A stretch of 64,000 nt of DNA. Source: Flammulina velutipes. Taxonomy: Eukaryota > Basidiomycota > Agaricomycetes > Agaricales > Physalacriaceae. Made by a program: the position numbers and the translations under genes. The notes under the pieces were generated by a model that was given only the letters and a program-made list of their open reading frames with translations, did no database searches and was not told the DNA's origin. The stretch is taken from positions 2,666,001-2,730,000 of the forward strand of contig CM022370.1 of the NCBI GenBank assembly GCA_011800155.1, read 5' to 3'. Below are positions 1-12,359 of the stretch, in pieces. The first letter of the stretch is position 1. The number at the start of each line of letters is the position of its first letter.

Positions 1-199
1 CTTTAACCGTTCCAGTGGACTCACTACCGTGCGCGAAGCAGCACCTGCACATCCTCCCGCTGTCGAAAAGGCGATAATGATCAATTTAAGCACCCGAGGG
101 GAAACAAACAGACATACCGATGAAATAGGATGCAATCTCCGGCGTAAAAAGCTTTCTTAGCAGACCCACGGAGTCTACATCCTGCGTTGCTGAGGTCAT
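1..199 (-). CDS. Mitochondrial carrier family protein (5' end only, partial)
   Basis: This is the start of a gene that leaves the window on the left. Exon 1 is 199..118 and exon 2 is 59..1, joined across a 58-bp GT..AG intron (117..60). The spliced N-terminus carries LFTPEIASYFIAGGCAGAAS followed by RTVVSPLERLK. The stretch SPLERLK fits the PX[DE]XX[KR] signature that ends the first transmembrane helix of each mitochondrial carrier repeat, and the preceding AGGCAGAAS is the usual helix 1 glycine pattern. Family members exchange nucleotides, cofactors or metabolites across the inner mitochondrial membrane. Only about 46 residues are visible, so the substrate cannot be told. The ATG at 199 was chosen because it gives the usual short matrix-side leader; an in-frame ATG at 271 also exists. 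Confidence 0.82.
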
Positions 200-1072
200 G
201 TTTATAAGGAAGCTGGTATAGTTGTTGTGAAACCAAGAAAGGCATGAAATAGTTGGTGTCGAATGCTGCACCTGTCACGGTAGGAGGGAAAGGAGGCCAA
301 AGTGCCCTGCGGTGGAGTCCGAGAACATTTTCATTCCGCCAAATCACGTGGTGATGACACCTTTTCATCTTCGACGTCCATCTCGGAAGCCATCCGGAGG
401 CCATTGAAATAGATACCGCAGGATTCGAACCAATTTCATGCAGCGAAATCCAATGAAACGCGAACGACAGCCTCGTGCAACTCTCTGCGCCACCGATCGG
501 ACTCCCTGTCTCCATCGGAGTGCCTTCACGGTATCACGAGCTCTTCAGCTAATTTTTTTCTATCTTCAAATCTCTTTCAGCGCCGGTCCGTATGACATTG
601 CCGTCTTTGTATTCCAATGGCACCGGTACCTACAGCATGTGAGAAGCGTGTCAATTCCGAATATTGAATTACAGGGGCTGTGAACTTCGGCGGTCTACAT
701 GGACCCACAAATCCTCAGGTCGGACCGATCCTCCTTGGTTCTACAATAATCTCGACCATTCCTTCACTGCTTCTGTTGCTGCGTTGCCACCTGATCAACG
801 ATATCTGTGCCTTTGTCTGTCTGCCTGACGCTTTGGTTGGCTCGTACTTATCACAGAAATAGGCAATTGATTGTCCTCTTTGACGAAACTTTCGAATTCC
901 GCCCATTGTTGAACATTGGCGCGTTCAAACCTGACTGAACAATGAAGGACTTTGCGATTGTGCAAATTAGCGGCACGCGCGTCCCCCGGGCTACATAATG
1001 GGCTCTCTCTCAAAGGATTCTCTTTCACTCTTCGTCTTCCACTTTACCCCCTTGTTCTTGCTCGTCTCCTCG
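200..1072. other. Intergenic region, nothing recognised
   Basis: Between the mitochondrial carrier (minus) and the proline-rich gene (plus). It holds only short overlapping open frames on both strands without recognisable motifs. It presumably contains the divergent promoters of both genes. Confidence 0.5.
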
Positions 1073-2101
1073 ATGGAAAAAATCCGCAAAGCGTTGAAAA
1101 ACGAGAAGAAGTGAGCCTCGCTTGATGCCCTTGTCGCGTCTCCCTTCACTAACATGTTCCCTAGAGCGCCGGCGTTTGCTCTGAAGCATGTCCGGTCCAT
1201 GCCTCTACGAAGCTATCCTATTTCCAACCCGATTCCTCTTCGTAACGATGACCCGGACCCCGACAGTTACTACTATCAGTCCACTCCCCGTCCTCCCCGT
1301 CCTCCACCTGTTCCCGATGTTAGGACAGGCGCGAGGGTCTGGGCGAACCCTGACGTCAAAGACAAGAGGGTCAAGCCACGCGCAAAGCCCATCGACCGAT
1401 ATGTTGGACATAGCATAGTCGGCCAGCAGGCAGTTCCAAACGATGTAGTATCTGACGACGATGATCTGGGCTATTACGACGTCCTAGATATTTACACTCT
1501 GCAGGAACTGGGAACTACGCCAGGATACGCGGACTCAGCTGGCCAACTTCATTATCCACAGCCCACGGCGCCTTTCCAAAGCCGTGGCAGAGTTCCTGCA
1601 TTTCCTACCAAGCATGTGAATGCCTCTACTCCTGCACTCTCACGGCACGATCAGCCCAAGAAGAAACCCTCTGCCTCTCGACTTGCAACTTCTTCGTCAA
1701 AGACTCCTGACATGCGCCGGTCCCCATCCGAACCTCGCAAATACTCTCGTTATTCGAAGCCTCTCCCAGCTCCTCCTTTGGATCAAAGCCATGCACCGCC
1801 TGTTCCCAGACTTCCTGGCAGCAAGAAAGTCGAAGACAATCGCTTGGCGTTTTCTCAACTAAAGAATCGTTCTGAGAGTCGGGATCCAACGTATAATTCC
1901 TTGCCACCCCGCGTTGTCACACGCAATCAAGCTCGAATCCATACTCCCAGAGATGAACCGGGAATTGTGGGGCAGGCTGCGGAGATCATCAAGCAGGTTG
2001 ATGATTTTCTTGAGGCGGATAGGTCTTTGGGACGCGGCTACGTCTCAAAAAACCATCGTAGACGTTATGATTTTGATTCCAGTATGATTGGTTCTTATTG
2101 A
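1073..2101 (+). CDS. Proline-rich, probably disordered fungal protein of unknown function
   Basis: I do not recognise this gene. The best model joins a small exon 1073..1110 to 1165..2101 across a 54-bp intron with GTGAGC donor, CACTAAC branch point and CCCTAG acceptor. This gives an N-terminus MEKIRKALKNEKK followed by APAFALKHVR, about 324 residues. Without the intron, translation could begin at the ATG at 1154. The protein is rich in Pro, Ser, Arg and Tyr, with runs such as RPPRPPPVP, an acidic patch VSDDDDLGYYDVLD and several basic serine-proline sites, which suggests a disordered protein that may bind SH3 or WW partners (inference). A C-terminal segment around AAEIIKQVDDFLEAD could form a short helix. 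No catalytic domain, signal peptide or membrane segment is visible. Confidence 0.6.
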
Positions 2102-2838
2102 TACCCATTTGCGTTGATTTCACCACCCTCCTTTTCGTTCATGATAGTCACTCCTTTGTAGCCTTAGTTGATGTATCCATGTGCTTGTATTACCATTACT
2201 TCTGTCATGAAATAAAATACTGTCGCCACTTGAACGTTGAACATAGTGCACGCGCAAGGGCGTGCCAATCACCCATAAACAAGCTTGCTCTGTTACCACC
2301 ACCACCTGCAAATGATTTATTAACGTGTAACAGCCCAAGTCCGTTTCCGAATTCTCTTCAGTGACATTTGTGGTCGTTGGACTTTGCGCTTCGTCGGATT
2401 CTTCCCTCCGCCTAATCGACGAGGACGCATGTTTGTCCTGGTTCTTCTCACTTCCCAAGATCAAGTAACTGACGCGGTCCTCGCTTCGTTCTTGAGCCCG
2501 CTGGCATCACGATACTTGATGGCACATCCAAGAGGCTGCGAAAAGTGCTCAAGGCGAAGCGTTGCAAAATTGGAGCTGGTTTGACCTTCTCCCTAAACAT
2601 AGGCATGGTCGGATATTCAATAGTGGCGTCTATTCTTACGAGAATGCTGCGATTTAGTCACTCGGATGCCCCAGGCCAATCGGAAGTGAGTTCCTTTCTG
2701 AAAGCTGAGCCACATGCTTCGGTATCATCGTGTTCTGATAGCTTCGTAGTGCTTCTCGAGATAGTAGCCGGAGAATACGCGGCGGCAAATGGCAGCATAT
2801 CTCATCATCGAGACGTGTGATTGTTGCCCGTAGGACGT
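2102..2838. other. Intergenic region, nothing recognised
   Basis: This stretch lies between the proline-rich gene and the subtilisin gene. Open frames of up to about 114 codons occur on both strands but overlap each other and show no motif or plausible splice structure. It probably holds the 3' end of the upstream transcript and the promoter of the protease. Confidence 0.4.
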
Positions 2839-2846
2839 TATAAAAG
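2839..2846 (+). promoter_or_regulatory. TATA-like box of the subtilisin gene
   Basis: The sequence TATAAAAG lies 54 bp before the start codon at 2900, a usual spacing for a short 5' leader. It is assigned from sequence and position only. Confidence 0.4.
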
Positions 2847-2899
2847 CTTCCTGTCGTTTCGACGCAAACGCCCAGTCCCACTGGCAAGACTCCAGCACA

Positions 2900-5800
2900 A
2901 TGAAGCTATCAACGCTCGCAGCCGTTCTTTCACCCTCCCTCCTAGCGAGCCTCTGCTCCGCTCTTTCTCTCTCTGATATCAAACGCGTGACGACGCTTCC
3001 CACTCTCACAGATAAATTCATTATTGAAGTCACTGACGCTTCGAAAATACCCACAAAGCGTGAATTATCCGACGCTACAGTATGTGGCTACGTTGATTTC
3101 ATCCGTTCAGCTAACACTCTATAGGCTCACGAGAAGCTCTATGCGTATCTCGAGGACAGAGGCATCAGTTATGATGTTAACAAGGAATTCGACTCAGAGA
3201 TCTTTGTGGGCGCTTCAGTTACTCTGAGTGTAAGTCGAGCTCACATCTGTCACACGAAATTCTGCTAACATCGCTTTCTCAGTCCCCTGAGGTTTGCGCT
3301 ACCGTTCTTCGCGAATTCTCCAACTTGAATTCATTTCTCTAAATATAGGATGTCGAAGCAATCAAAGCGAACACAGGCATTGTCACTATTCGCCCTGTTC
3401 GCACGTATCCCAGGCCTGCGTATGTTGCCACGCCGCCTTTTGAATATGATTCTCACGTTGCGTTTAGCCCAGTCAAATTGGAAACTTTAGCTGAAGGGGA
3501 GGCCGCCGACGTCCAAACCACACACATCCTCACGGTTAACTCGATCTACTTCTCAATTAATCATTCAGCTAACGGTCTTCCTGCTTAGGGTGTCGATAAA
3601 CTCCATGCACAAGGAATATATGGGGCTGGAATCAAGATCGGGATGTAAGTAGTTTTCAGTCGTCTCCTCATGCGATACCCGCTTACTGAACACATTCGAA
3701 GCCTAGACACGGGTGCGTGCATATGTTGCGCATCGGACTCTTTGACTAAATGCATGGTTAGGTATTGATTACACACACCCTGCCCTTGGCGGTGGATTCG
3801 GCGAAGGCTTCAAGGTCGTTGGAGGTTACGACTTTGTAGGAGATGACTATACGGGTAAGGCGGACGCAGTGAAGGTTTAGAATTGTTGGAGGTAACCTTC
3901 TCATAGGCAGCAACGAGCCAGTCCCTGATTCAGACCCGCTGGACCAGTGTGCAGGTAAGTTTCTTTTCCCAAGCCAGGACCTCGAACTCATTCAAATCAC
4001 CAAGGTCACGGAACACATGTTGCGGTATGCCACTCTCGTATCTAACCTGCTGATGTTCTGATATCGCGCCATGTTGCCTAGGGCATAATCGCTGCAGATC
4101 CTGACAATCCGTACTCCATCAGCGGTGTCGCATATGAAGCATCTATCTCTGCGTACAGGGTGTTTGGATGCTCTGGATTTGTATCTGATGACGGTAAGCC
4201 GAGGCCAACACTTATTCTTCTTACTCAAACCCGTCTGTCAGTTCTTGTTGACGCACTCATCCGCGGCTTCGAAGATGGACAAGATATTTTGACACTCTCG
4301 CTCGGCGGCACAGATGGATGGACTGAAGGAACTACATCCGTCCTGACAAGTAGGATTGCCCAAACAGGCAAAATTGTGACGATAGCAGCCGGCAATGACG
4401 TTAGATGTTTTCTTCTATGTCTCAATCCCTCATTCTCAGGCAATCTTGCAGGGATCATCTGGTTCATGGTATAGCTCAGGTCCAGGAAACGGTATCGATG
4501 CGATATCGGTTGCCAGTCTTGACAAGTACGTAGAACCTTTCCCTTGATGATATGATACGACTGACTCTTGTAGTACGGCAATTATCCTGCAGAACGCCAC
4601 TGTTGGTGGTGTTGACAGGAATCCTATAACCTATTACAGCTTCACGCCGTTCCCTGTTTCCGAAACACTGCCGATCTACGCTATCTCCAATGACACCACT
4701 ATCGTGGACGATGCCTGCAATGAACTACCAGATACTACTCCCGACCTCACGCCTTACCTTGTTATAGTTCGTCGTGGCACTTGCACATTTGTAAGATTTT
4801 GTCTTGTATTGCATCACGTTCCATTCTCATTCACTATCCAAGGTGACCAAATTAGCTAACATTGCAGCCAAAGGAGGAAGATATGCATTCATTTACGAGT
4901 AAGTTGTCCCTCTCCCTTCGACTTGCATAGCGTTTTTGACATTTCGACCAGCAATGGCAACGGCTTCACCGCCATTGATGTCGGAAACTATAACGCCACC
5001 TTAATTCAAGCTGCCGATGGCGAGTTTGTACGTCGGATGCTCTGTATTGCATAGAGAATACTAATGTCTTTGTAGTTGGTCAACGAATTTGCAAGCGGAG
5101 CCAACATCACAATCACTTACCCTCAAGAGGGCGCGTCAACAAACTTTCCAGACCCTACAGGTGGATTGATTTCATCGTTCACAAGGTGCGGTCACTTGCT
5201 CTACTCAAATGCTCCCTGTGCTTATTGGTAAATGTCAGCTATGGGCCTTCAAACGACTTTTACTTCAAGCCGGCTGTTGCCGCTCCTGGCGGTAACATAT
5301 TGTCCACTCTTCCTCTCAATGGCTATGGTATGAACTGTGCCTCAATAATGTGTCTCCTTTGCTGACATTGCCCAAGGCATCGCATCTGGTACGAGTATGG
5401 CAACCCCGTTCTTAGCTGGCTCTGCTGCCCTCCTTTTGTCCGTCAAAGGAACGGCTCCAGAGGTCGCGTTAGGCGCCCGCAGCCTTTTCCAAAGCACTGC
5501 GCATATCGTCTCCACCAGCCACACCGACGGCGATCCGGCTCAAACTGTTACTCAGCAAGGTGCTGGCTTGGTGAACGTATTCGATGCGATCTACGCGACC
5601 ACTACAATCTCCCCTACGGAACTCATTCTAAACGATACCGCGCACCTGGTTGACACGTAAGATACCCTCGCTCCAAGTACGGATATTGTTCTAATTTGAT
5701 TCCATACAGCTTCACTATCACCATCAGTAACACTGGAACGGAATCTAAGGACTACACTCTCTCAGATGTACCGGCTGGTACAGCTCTTACTGTTGAAAGT

Positions 5801-6627
5801 GGGACTATCTTTGCTTCCCTCGGTCCAGTTCCCTTGTCTACAGACTATGCATCGGTCGCCTTCAGCGAAGATTCGTTCACGCTTGGTGCTGGCGAATCCA
5901 CCACTGTCACCGTGACGATCACACCCCCAGAAGGTGTCGACGCATCAGTGTTCCCCGTCTACTCAGGGTTTATCCAAGCTATTAGCGGAAGTGAGATAGT
6001 GCACGCCACTTATCTTGGCCTCGCGGCTTCTCTGTACGACAAAAAAGTCATTGATGATACTGATTATCTATTTGGATTCGTGATTCCTGCGATAATCAAT
6101 GCGGATGGTGATATCCAAGAGGAGCCCACCAACTATACTTTTGTTGAGGGAGATTTCCCGTCCATTCTTTTCAGGTGCGTAAAGAATACTTGAAGATTTC
6201 TTTGGCTTAAATGTCATTAGATTCGCGTTTGGCACACCCTTGTTCAATCTCGAGCTCGTTGACGCTGACACCACCCTCGAGAACGGGTCATTGAAGCGGC
6301 GGGGAGTGTCATTCGTTCCCGAGGCGGCATCCATCGCCCCAACGTCCGTGGGTTCCATTGGGTCCTTCCAATACTACCCTCGAAACGACGAGGTAGGTTC
6401 TATCCAATGTTTCGCTGTTACAACTTATACATTGCGTTCAGAACGGAAACGCGTACTATCTTTTGTCACTGGAAGAGCCGACGTTCGTCGACGGCACGGT
6501 TATTCCCAATGGGGCATATAGGGTTCTTCTTAGTGCCCTCAAGGTTACTGGAGATCCTTCCAATGAGGATGACTATGAGAGTTGGCTGAGCGACATCGTG
6601 GGCGTTGAGGTCCCAGCCGAGTCTTAA
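2900..6627 (+). CDS. Secreted subtilisin-like serine protease (S8A, Vpr-like, with PA domain)
   Basis: A multi-exon gene with about a dozen short introns encodes a preproprotease. The order is: signal peptide (MKLSTLAAVLSPSLLASLCS), an inhibitor I9-type propeptide (KFIIEVTDAS...), then the peptidase S8 domain. The triad is visible: Asp in LDTGIDYTHP (across the introns near 3710-3780), His in GHGTHVAGIIAADP (4004-4090) and Ser in ASGTSMATP (near 5390-5405). The oxyanion Asn lies in TIAAGND (near 4395). A protease-associated (PA) domain (about 4600-5100, with LVIVRRGTCTF) is inserted between the His and Ser parts, as in Vpr-type subtilases. After the catalytic Ser comes an Fn3-like domain (from 5700, FTITISNTGTESKDYTL). 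Such enzymes are usually exported and degrade external protein. The stop codon is at 6625-6627. The family is secure; exact exon ends in 4400-5350 were not all resolved. Confidence 0.9.
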
Positions 6628-6778
6628 AGTCTTTGTGTTTCAATCTTCACTGACTTTTTACAACCATGCAATCTGTTTATACCTGTAGTGATACATCTTG
6701 GGAATTGGTCTGTAGATACAAACTGTCAAATCAATCAGTATTTATTGGTAGCTAAGAATGAAGCGCTCACCAAAGTCA

Positions 6779-7995
6779 TTAGAGGAGGAGGATGGATTCC
6801 AACGGCCTTCCCGAAGCCGTTCGTGCGGCAATAACATAGCTGGAGAGATTAGAGTATCCGAGTCCTAGGAAAGCTTCTGCTCGAGTTGCGATCTCGATAT
6901 CAACGCTTGTTGTAAAATCAGCTTCTCCCCACCCAAGGGGTATCTGGCCAGTGTGCGTCGCCCTATCAATCAAACCGAGATGTTTCAAGGCCTCCTCGAT
7001 CTTCCAGACATCCGGATAGATGCCAACTACTTGCGTGGCGTAGATGAAGTGGACGGTGCGGATGTGACGGCTGGCTGTCCGCGTCAGAGCGTGCTGGACG
7101 GCTTCGAGTATACGGGATAGACTCGGAGCGCAATGTTCCATAACGGATGAATGGTGTCTGGAATTAAGAAGAGGAGGAAACAAGGATATAGCGTCGAGGG
7201 AATTCCACATTGACAGGCCTGCCCCGCTCGTAGCGAGGGAAGTGCAATGCGAAGAGAACTCTGCGGTGGGAAGTTGGACAGCTAGGAAGCGATCTCCAGC
7301 TGGTCGTGAAGGTGACCGAAGGTTGAGTGCGACGAAGGTCCGCGCTATGAGATGCTGTATAGGCAGAGACCACAGAAAGTCCGAGGACAGATACGCGACG
7401 AAGTCTAAGAACGCGGTATCGATGGATTCCGTCGCGTAGAGACTACACGACAGTTAGTATTTATGTATGCCGAGAAGAATCTTGGATCACACCTTTCGTC
7501 TATTTCCAAGTCACTGACGACAAGGCAGTCGTCAGGCGCCTGTAGAGTGAACTGTGTGAGGGCTTGAACGCCAGTGCGTCGGGTATCGAGAGTGAAATGG
7601 CTAATGTGTTCGGCTGGACACGACAAGTTGAAGTGAGATTCAGCAATAGAATTCCTGGTAACGCCAAGGAGGAAAGCAGACAGAGGAATCCCTTGCTCTC
7701 GTCCGGCCCATGCGAAAGGCTGGTGAACAAAGGTACGATCTGCCATCACCGCCAGGTTGTGGAGGAGGAGGACATTTTGCAGTTGGGTTGCGAAATCTGT
7801 TGGCGGGGCACGGGTCGGGGGAAAGTAGAGATATCGAACGGGCGTCGGAGAATTTTCGTAGCGGGTCGATGCCTCTATTTCCGAATCATGAAGATGGCGA
7901 TAGAAACCATGTGGCGGCCTGGCACGGAGGTAGCTGTATAGCAGGACGAGGCATGTACCTGCTACTACAGCGAGGAGCAGCCGATGGAGGTGCAT
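6779..7995 (-). CDS. Type II membrane glycosyltransferase-like protein, O-fucosyltransferase-like fold
   Basis: Two exons (7995..7493 and 7442..6779) join across a 50-bp intron with a perfect ATACTAAC branch region and give 388 residues. The N-terminus has a short cytoplasmic tail and one hydrophobic anchor (LLLAVVAGTCLVLLYSYL, about residues 6-23), typical of Golgi type II enzymes. Two stretches suggest the O-fucosyltransferase-like (GT-B) fold: LQNVLLLHNLAVMADRTFV near the start of the lumenal part and, near the C-terminus, DIEIATRAEAFLGLGYSNLS followed by a conserved-looking arginine and glycine. In that family this last stretch belongs to the GDP-sugar binding side. The acceptor cannot be told. 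The gene is convergent with the protease. Confidence 0.6.
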
Positions 7996-8296
7996 GAAAG
8001 GTGGACATTTTTAAGATCATGGTGCTTTTTTGTGGAGACTTGTGGGAACAAAGCTGTGATAGCCCCGAGAAATCAAATGTACTCCTGACAGGTTCATTTA
8101 AGTTGCAGTACGTGGCGCAAGTACGTGTAGTTTTGTTTCCAGCGCATATACGACCAAGATAACCAGACGATACCTAAGAATGCCTAGGCGTTAAACATTG
8201 AACGTTGAGGTCTTTGGGAACCCGGTTGTAAGAAGTGAAGCGTGTGCCGTCGGCATTTCTCACTCTTACCATCATCACGAGCTCAGTACACTACAG

Positions 8297-9253
8297 ATGG
8301 AACGCTCTAATGGCCCTACAAAATCGACACACGATGAAATAAACCTAGCTCGACTCCTGAAGCGCCTAGACAAGGCCACTTCGCAGCCGAACTGGTTCAA
8401 TCAGCAGGAGGACAAGGCCCAGCAATGGCTCAATGTCATTGACGTAGTACAGGCCAGTCAGTTTCTTCGCACAACCAAGACTCGTAGCTTACCTCGTTAG
8501 CAGAAAGTCAACTATGCTCGCTCATTGTTGAAGAACGTCGAACTGTATGACTTTGAGCCTACACCGTGTGTTCGCCTGCTCTAAGGTTGAGCGATTCATT
8601 TACCATTGAAGTAGATCCAATGCGTCCCGACATAGGATGTTCCACGTCACCCTGGAGCGGCTGGAGGAGCGCACGAAGGAAGCGGAGAAGGTTAGTCTGT
8701 CCTGGAGCACGCGACAACGAATCTCACCTGTCTACAGCGAACGGTACCCAAACCCTCATTTCCCGAGCCACTACTGCCATCCATACCCATACCCCGTCCC
8801 CCACCTGTTAGTGCGACCGCGGAAGAAGTGACACCAGAACCATCTCCAGCGCCAACGACCGATAACCTATTACTTTCGCCGTCGGACCCAATCCCTACCA
8901 CTCCTGAAATATTGCTTTCTCCTACGCGAACTACGAAAGCATCTGGCATATCGCCTCAGTTTCTGCAGAATACCAACGCGCTGCAAGACGAACTGGAGGG
9001 CCAGCTCGAGCAAATGGCAGCGCAGCTCTTACGGAATGCTCGTCATTTTAACGATTCTTTGGCCAAGGATAGTGCGGTTGTTGAGGAGACGCAGCAAAAG
9101 TTGGAGAGTAACTTTGATGTGGCGCATAAGGAAAGGATACGGTTGAGGGACCATAGAGGGAAGAGCGGTATGACAACGTGTTGGATTGTTGGCGCCGTTG
9201 CATTGGTGACTCTGTTCTTCATGATGATGGTTATGCTCATTCGATTGACTTGA
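8297..9253 (+). CDS. USE1: SNARE protein Use1 (Golgi-to-ER retrograde fusion)
   Basis: Four exons (8297..8443, 8501..8565, 8636..8690, 8738..9253) give 260 residues, the usual size of Use1. The N-terminal half (NLARLLKRLDKATSQPNWF, then NVELYDFEPTP) resembles the Use1 N-terminal region. The middle is proline-rich. The SNARE-type coiled coil runs from LQDELEGQLEQMAAQLLRNA to VEETQQKLESNF, followed by a basic patch and a C-terminal tail anchor (TCWIVGAVALVTLFFMMMVM) with three residues after it. Use1 is a Q-SNARE that acts with Sec20, Ufe1/syntaxin-18 and Sec22 at the ER membrane when COPI vesicles return from the Golgi. An upstream in-frame ATG at 8198 would add 33 residues and is not preferred. 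Confidence 0.82.
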
Positions 9254-9650
9254 GAATGACGGGGAGATTCTAGGGGATACCTACGAAAGCAGACATGGAC
9301 GTAGCTGGATACGACTTTATGTTACAGTGTCAGTAGCTCGAAGTTGAATCCATATCTCCTTAGCCTACTTTCTGAACAGCTTCGTTCTGTATATGAGCAG
9401 ACGGATGCTGGCTAAGCATATATTATTACACATCACTATAGTCAACAGTGTCTACAAAAGAGATAACAAACAGATCATTACAATGGGCACAGAACAGGGT
9501 GGCAGAAAGCGTAATGGATTAATACCTGCCAAGACGGGTAAGTAAGAAGGCGCACGACGACGACAATAATAATTTTGAGAGGGATCATGACCTGGCAACC
9601 CCATCAGAGGCGCCCGCGGCCAAGGGAGACGATGGCGAAAAGTTAGACAC
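9254..9650. other. Convergent 3' intergenic region
   Basis: This lies between the 3' ends of the Use1 gene and the PRMT1 gene. No open frame or repeat of note is seen. A possible last mini-exon of PRMT1 lies at its right end (see findings). Confidence 0.5.
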
Positions 9651-11066
<1,416 letters not shown>

Positions 11067-11247
11067 TGTAAAAGCAAGGAAAAAGTTGTAAGTGGAATGG
11101 ATGTTGGTTGAAGAAAAAACAGCTGCTCAAAAATCGATCGGTGGCAATATGTCAGCACCGGATAAGGTACTTGCACAGCCACGCCAGACGTCGTCATATA
11201 TAGCCACTAGACCGCAGCTCGCCCAGTTCTTATTCTTTCACCACAAC

Positions 11248-11816
11248 ATGGTACGTCCCCTTTATTTCTCATCTTCCACGAATCTCACCATAGAGCAGAC
11301 AACTCCCACCAACGATCCCCCTTCATACGATGAAGTGCCAAAGCAGCAGCAGCAGCAGCCAGAGGGTCGGTATCTCCGCACATATACACCCTATCCGTGC
11401 TCACAAGATTCAGCAGCGTTCAACGACGTCAAGGTCATACCCCAGCCTGAGATCCAGCCTGCACCCGCATATACTATGCCAGGTCCCTCCAATTATCTCA
11501 TCCAACCGGTGAATAATGGTCAGACACCCATTGTCTACCGGTACATCAACCATACCACTGGCGAGCAAGTCGCCTCTTTGCTTCCTCCAACCCATCCCGA
11601 GATGATATGTCTGCAATCTGGACACGTCCCGCATACGAACTACGGCATCTTGGGTACGTGGCGATACTGTGACCTGCTGCTGCGGAGCTGACAACCGAGA
11701 CAGGTATCCTGGCTGCGGTCTTTTGGTTCCCCTTAGGTGTCGGCTTGTGCCTGCTGGACCGTCATGTCAAGTGCACGCGTTGCGGAGGCGTCCTCGACGA
11801 GGGTCTTTGTCGTTGA
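11248..11816 (+). CDS. BRI3-like small membrane protein
   Basis: The preferred model has a start codon alone in exon 1 (11248..11250), a 48-bp intron with GTACGT donor, exon 2 at 11299..11653 and exon 3 at 11704..11816, giving 156 residues that begin MTTPTNDPPSYDEVPKQQQQ. Without the first intron the ATG still opens into the same frame. The N-terminal two-thirds are Pro/Gln/Tyr-rich with a PPSY motif, a possible WW-domain ligand. The C-terminus matches the brain protein I3 (BRI3) layout: a cysteine, then a hydrophobic stretch GILGILAAVFWFPLGVGLCL, then HVKCTRCGGVL with a CxxC pair. BRI3 proteins are endosomal or lysosomal membrane proteins of unclear action in animals. The family call rests on this pattern alone. 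Confidence 0.6.
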
Positions 11817-11939
11817 GCGGATTGATTTTCACGGACATTGTATAATTTCGTATCTCTGAACGATTAATACGGGTAGATATGATGATAGCTACACCTCGTC
11901 AGGCCAAGTAAAGGCAGTAGTAAATAGTACACACCTTGT

Positions 11940-12296
11940 CTATAGTTCGCCCTTTGTGAGAGCATCTGCAGCGCCCCAGTTTGCCCATTTCCATACGCGC
12001 GCAATGTCGCCTCCCTCTTGGCCCCAGAGGTAGTAGACAGCGCGGCGGTGCATACGCTCAGCGCCCTGCGGCAGATATGTGACCAAGCCGGTCATGAAAA
12101 GAGAGAAGACGACGGTGAGGATGGTAAGGACGAGGACCTTTTCCCAAGGTTCCATTAATGACAGCACGAACGTCGTTTCGAACCACATCCGGCCACGCCA
12201 GAAGAACTGAGCGACGGCAGACTTTGGCGGACGGGCAAAGCTGAGGTCTGGCTTGGGCGCTGGCAGCGTCTTGTATTCGTGAGCCTGGTGCGACAT
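11940..12296 (-). CDS. Small activating subunit of serine palmitoyltransferase (ssSPT/Tsc3-like)
   Basis: A single exon encodes 118 residues. The core FETTFVLSLMEPWEKVLVLT, then a membrane segment (about VLTILTVVFSLFMTGLVTYL) ending in PQ, fits the ssSPT family pattern in which a conserved EPWE precedes one transmembrane helix and a following PQ. The subunit sits in the ER membrane and raises the activity of serine palmitoyltransferase, the first step of sphingolipid synthesis. The longer open frame reaching 12,602 overlaps the divergent gene on the other strand; the ATG at 12,296 is preferred because it keeps the usual short N-terminus. It starts only 63 bp from the start codon of the gamma-tubulin complex gene. 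Confidence 0.75.
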   Translation of the reverse strand: MSHQAHEYKTLPAPKPDLSFARPPKSAVAQFFWRGRMWFETTFVLSLMEPWEKVLVLTILTVVFSLFMTGLVTYLPQGAERMHRRAVYYLWGQEGGDIARVWKWANWGAADALTKGEL

Positions 12297-12359
12297 GCTG
12301 GCGAAAGGGTAGGATGTGACTAGGTCACCGTCACGCTCGCGTCCTTTCTTCACGCGACC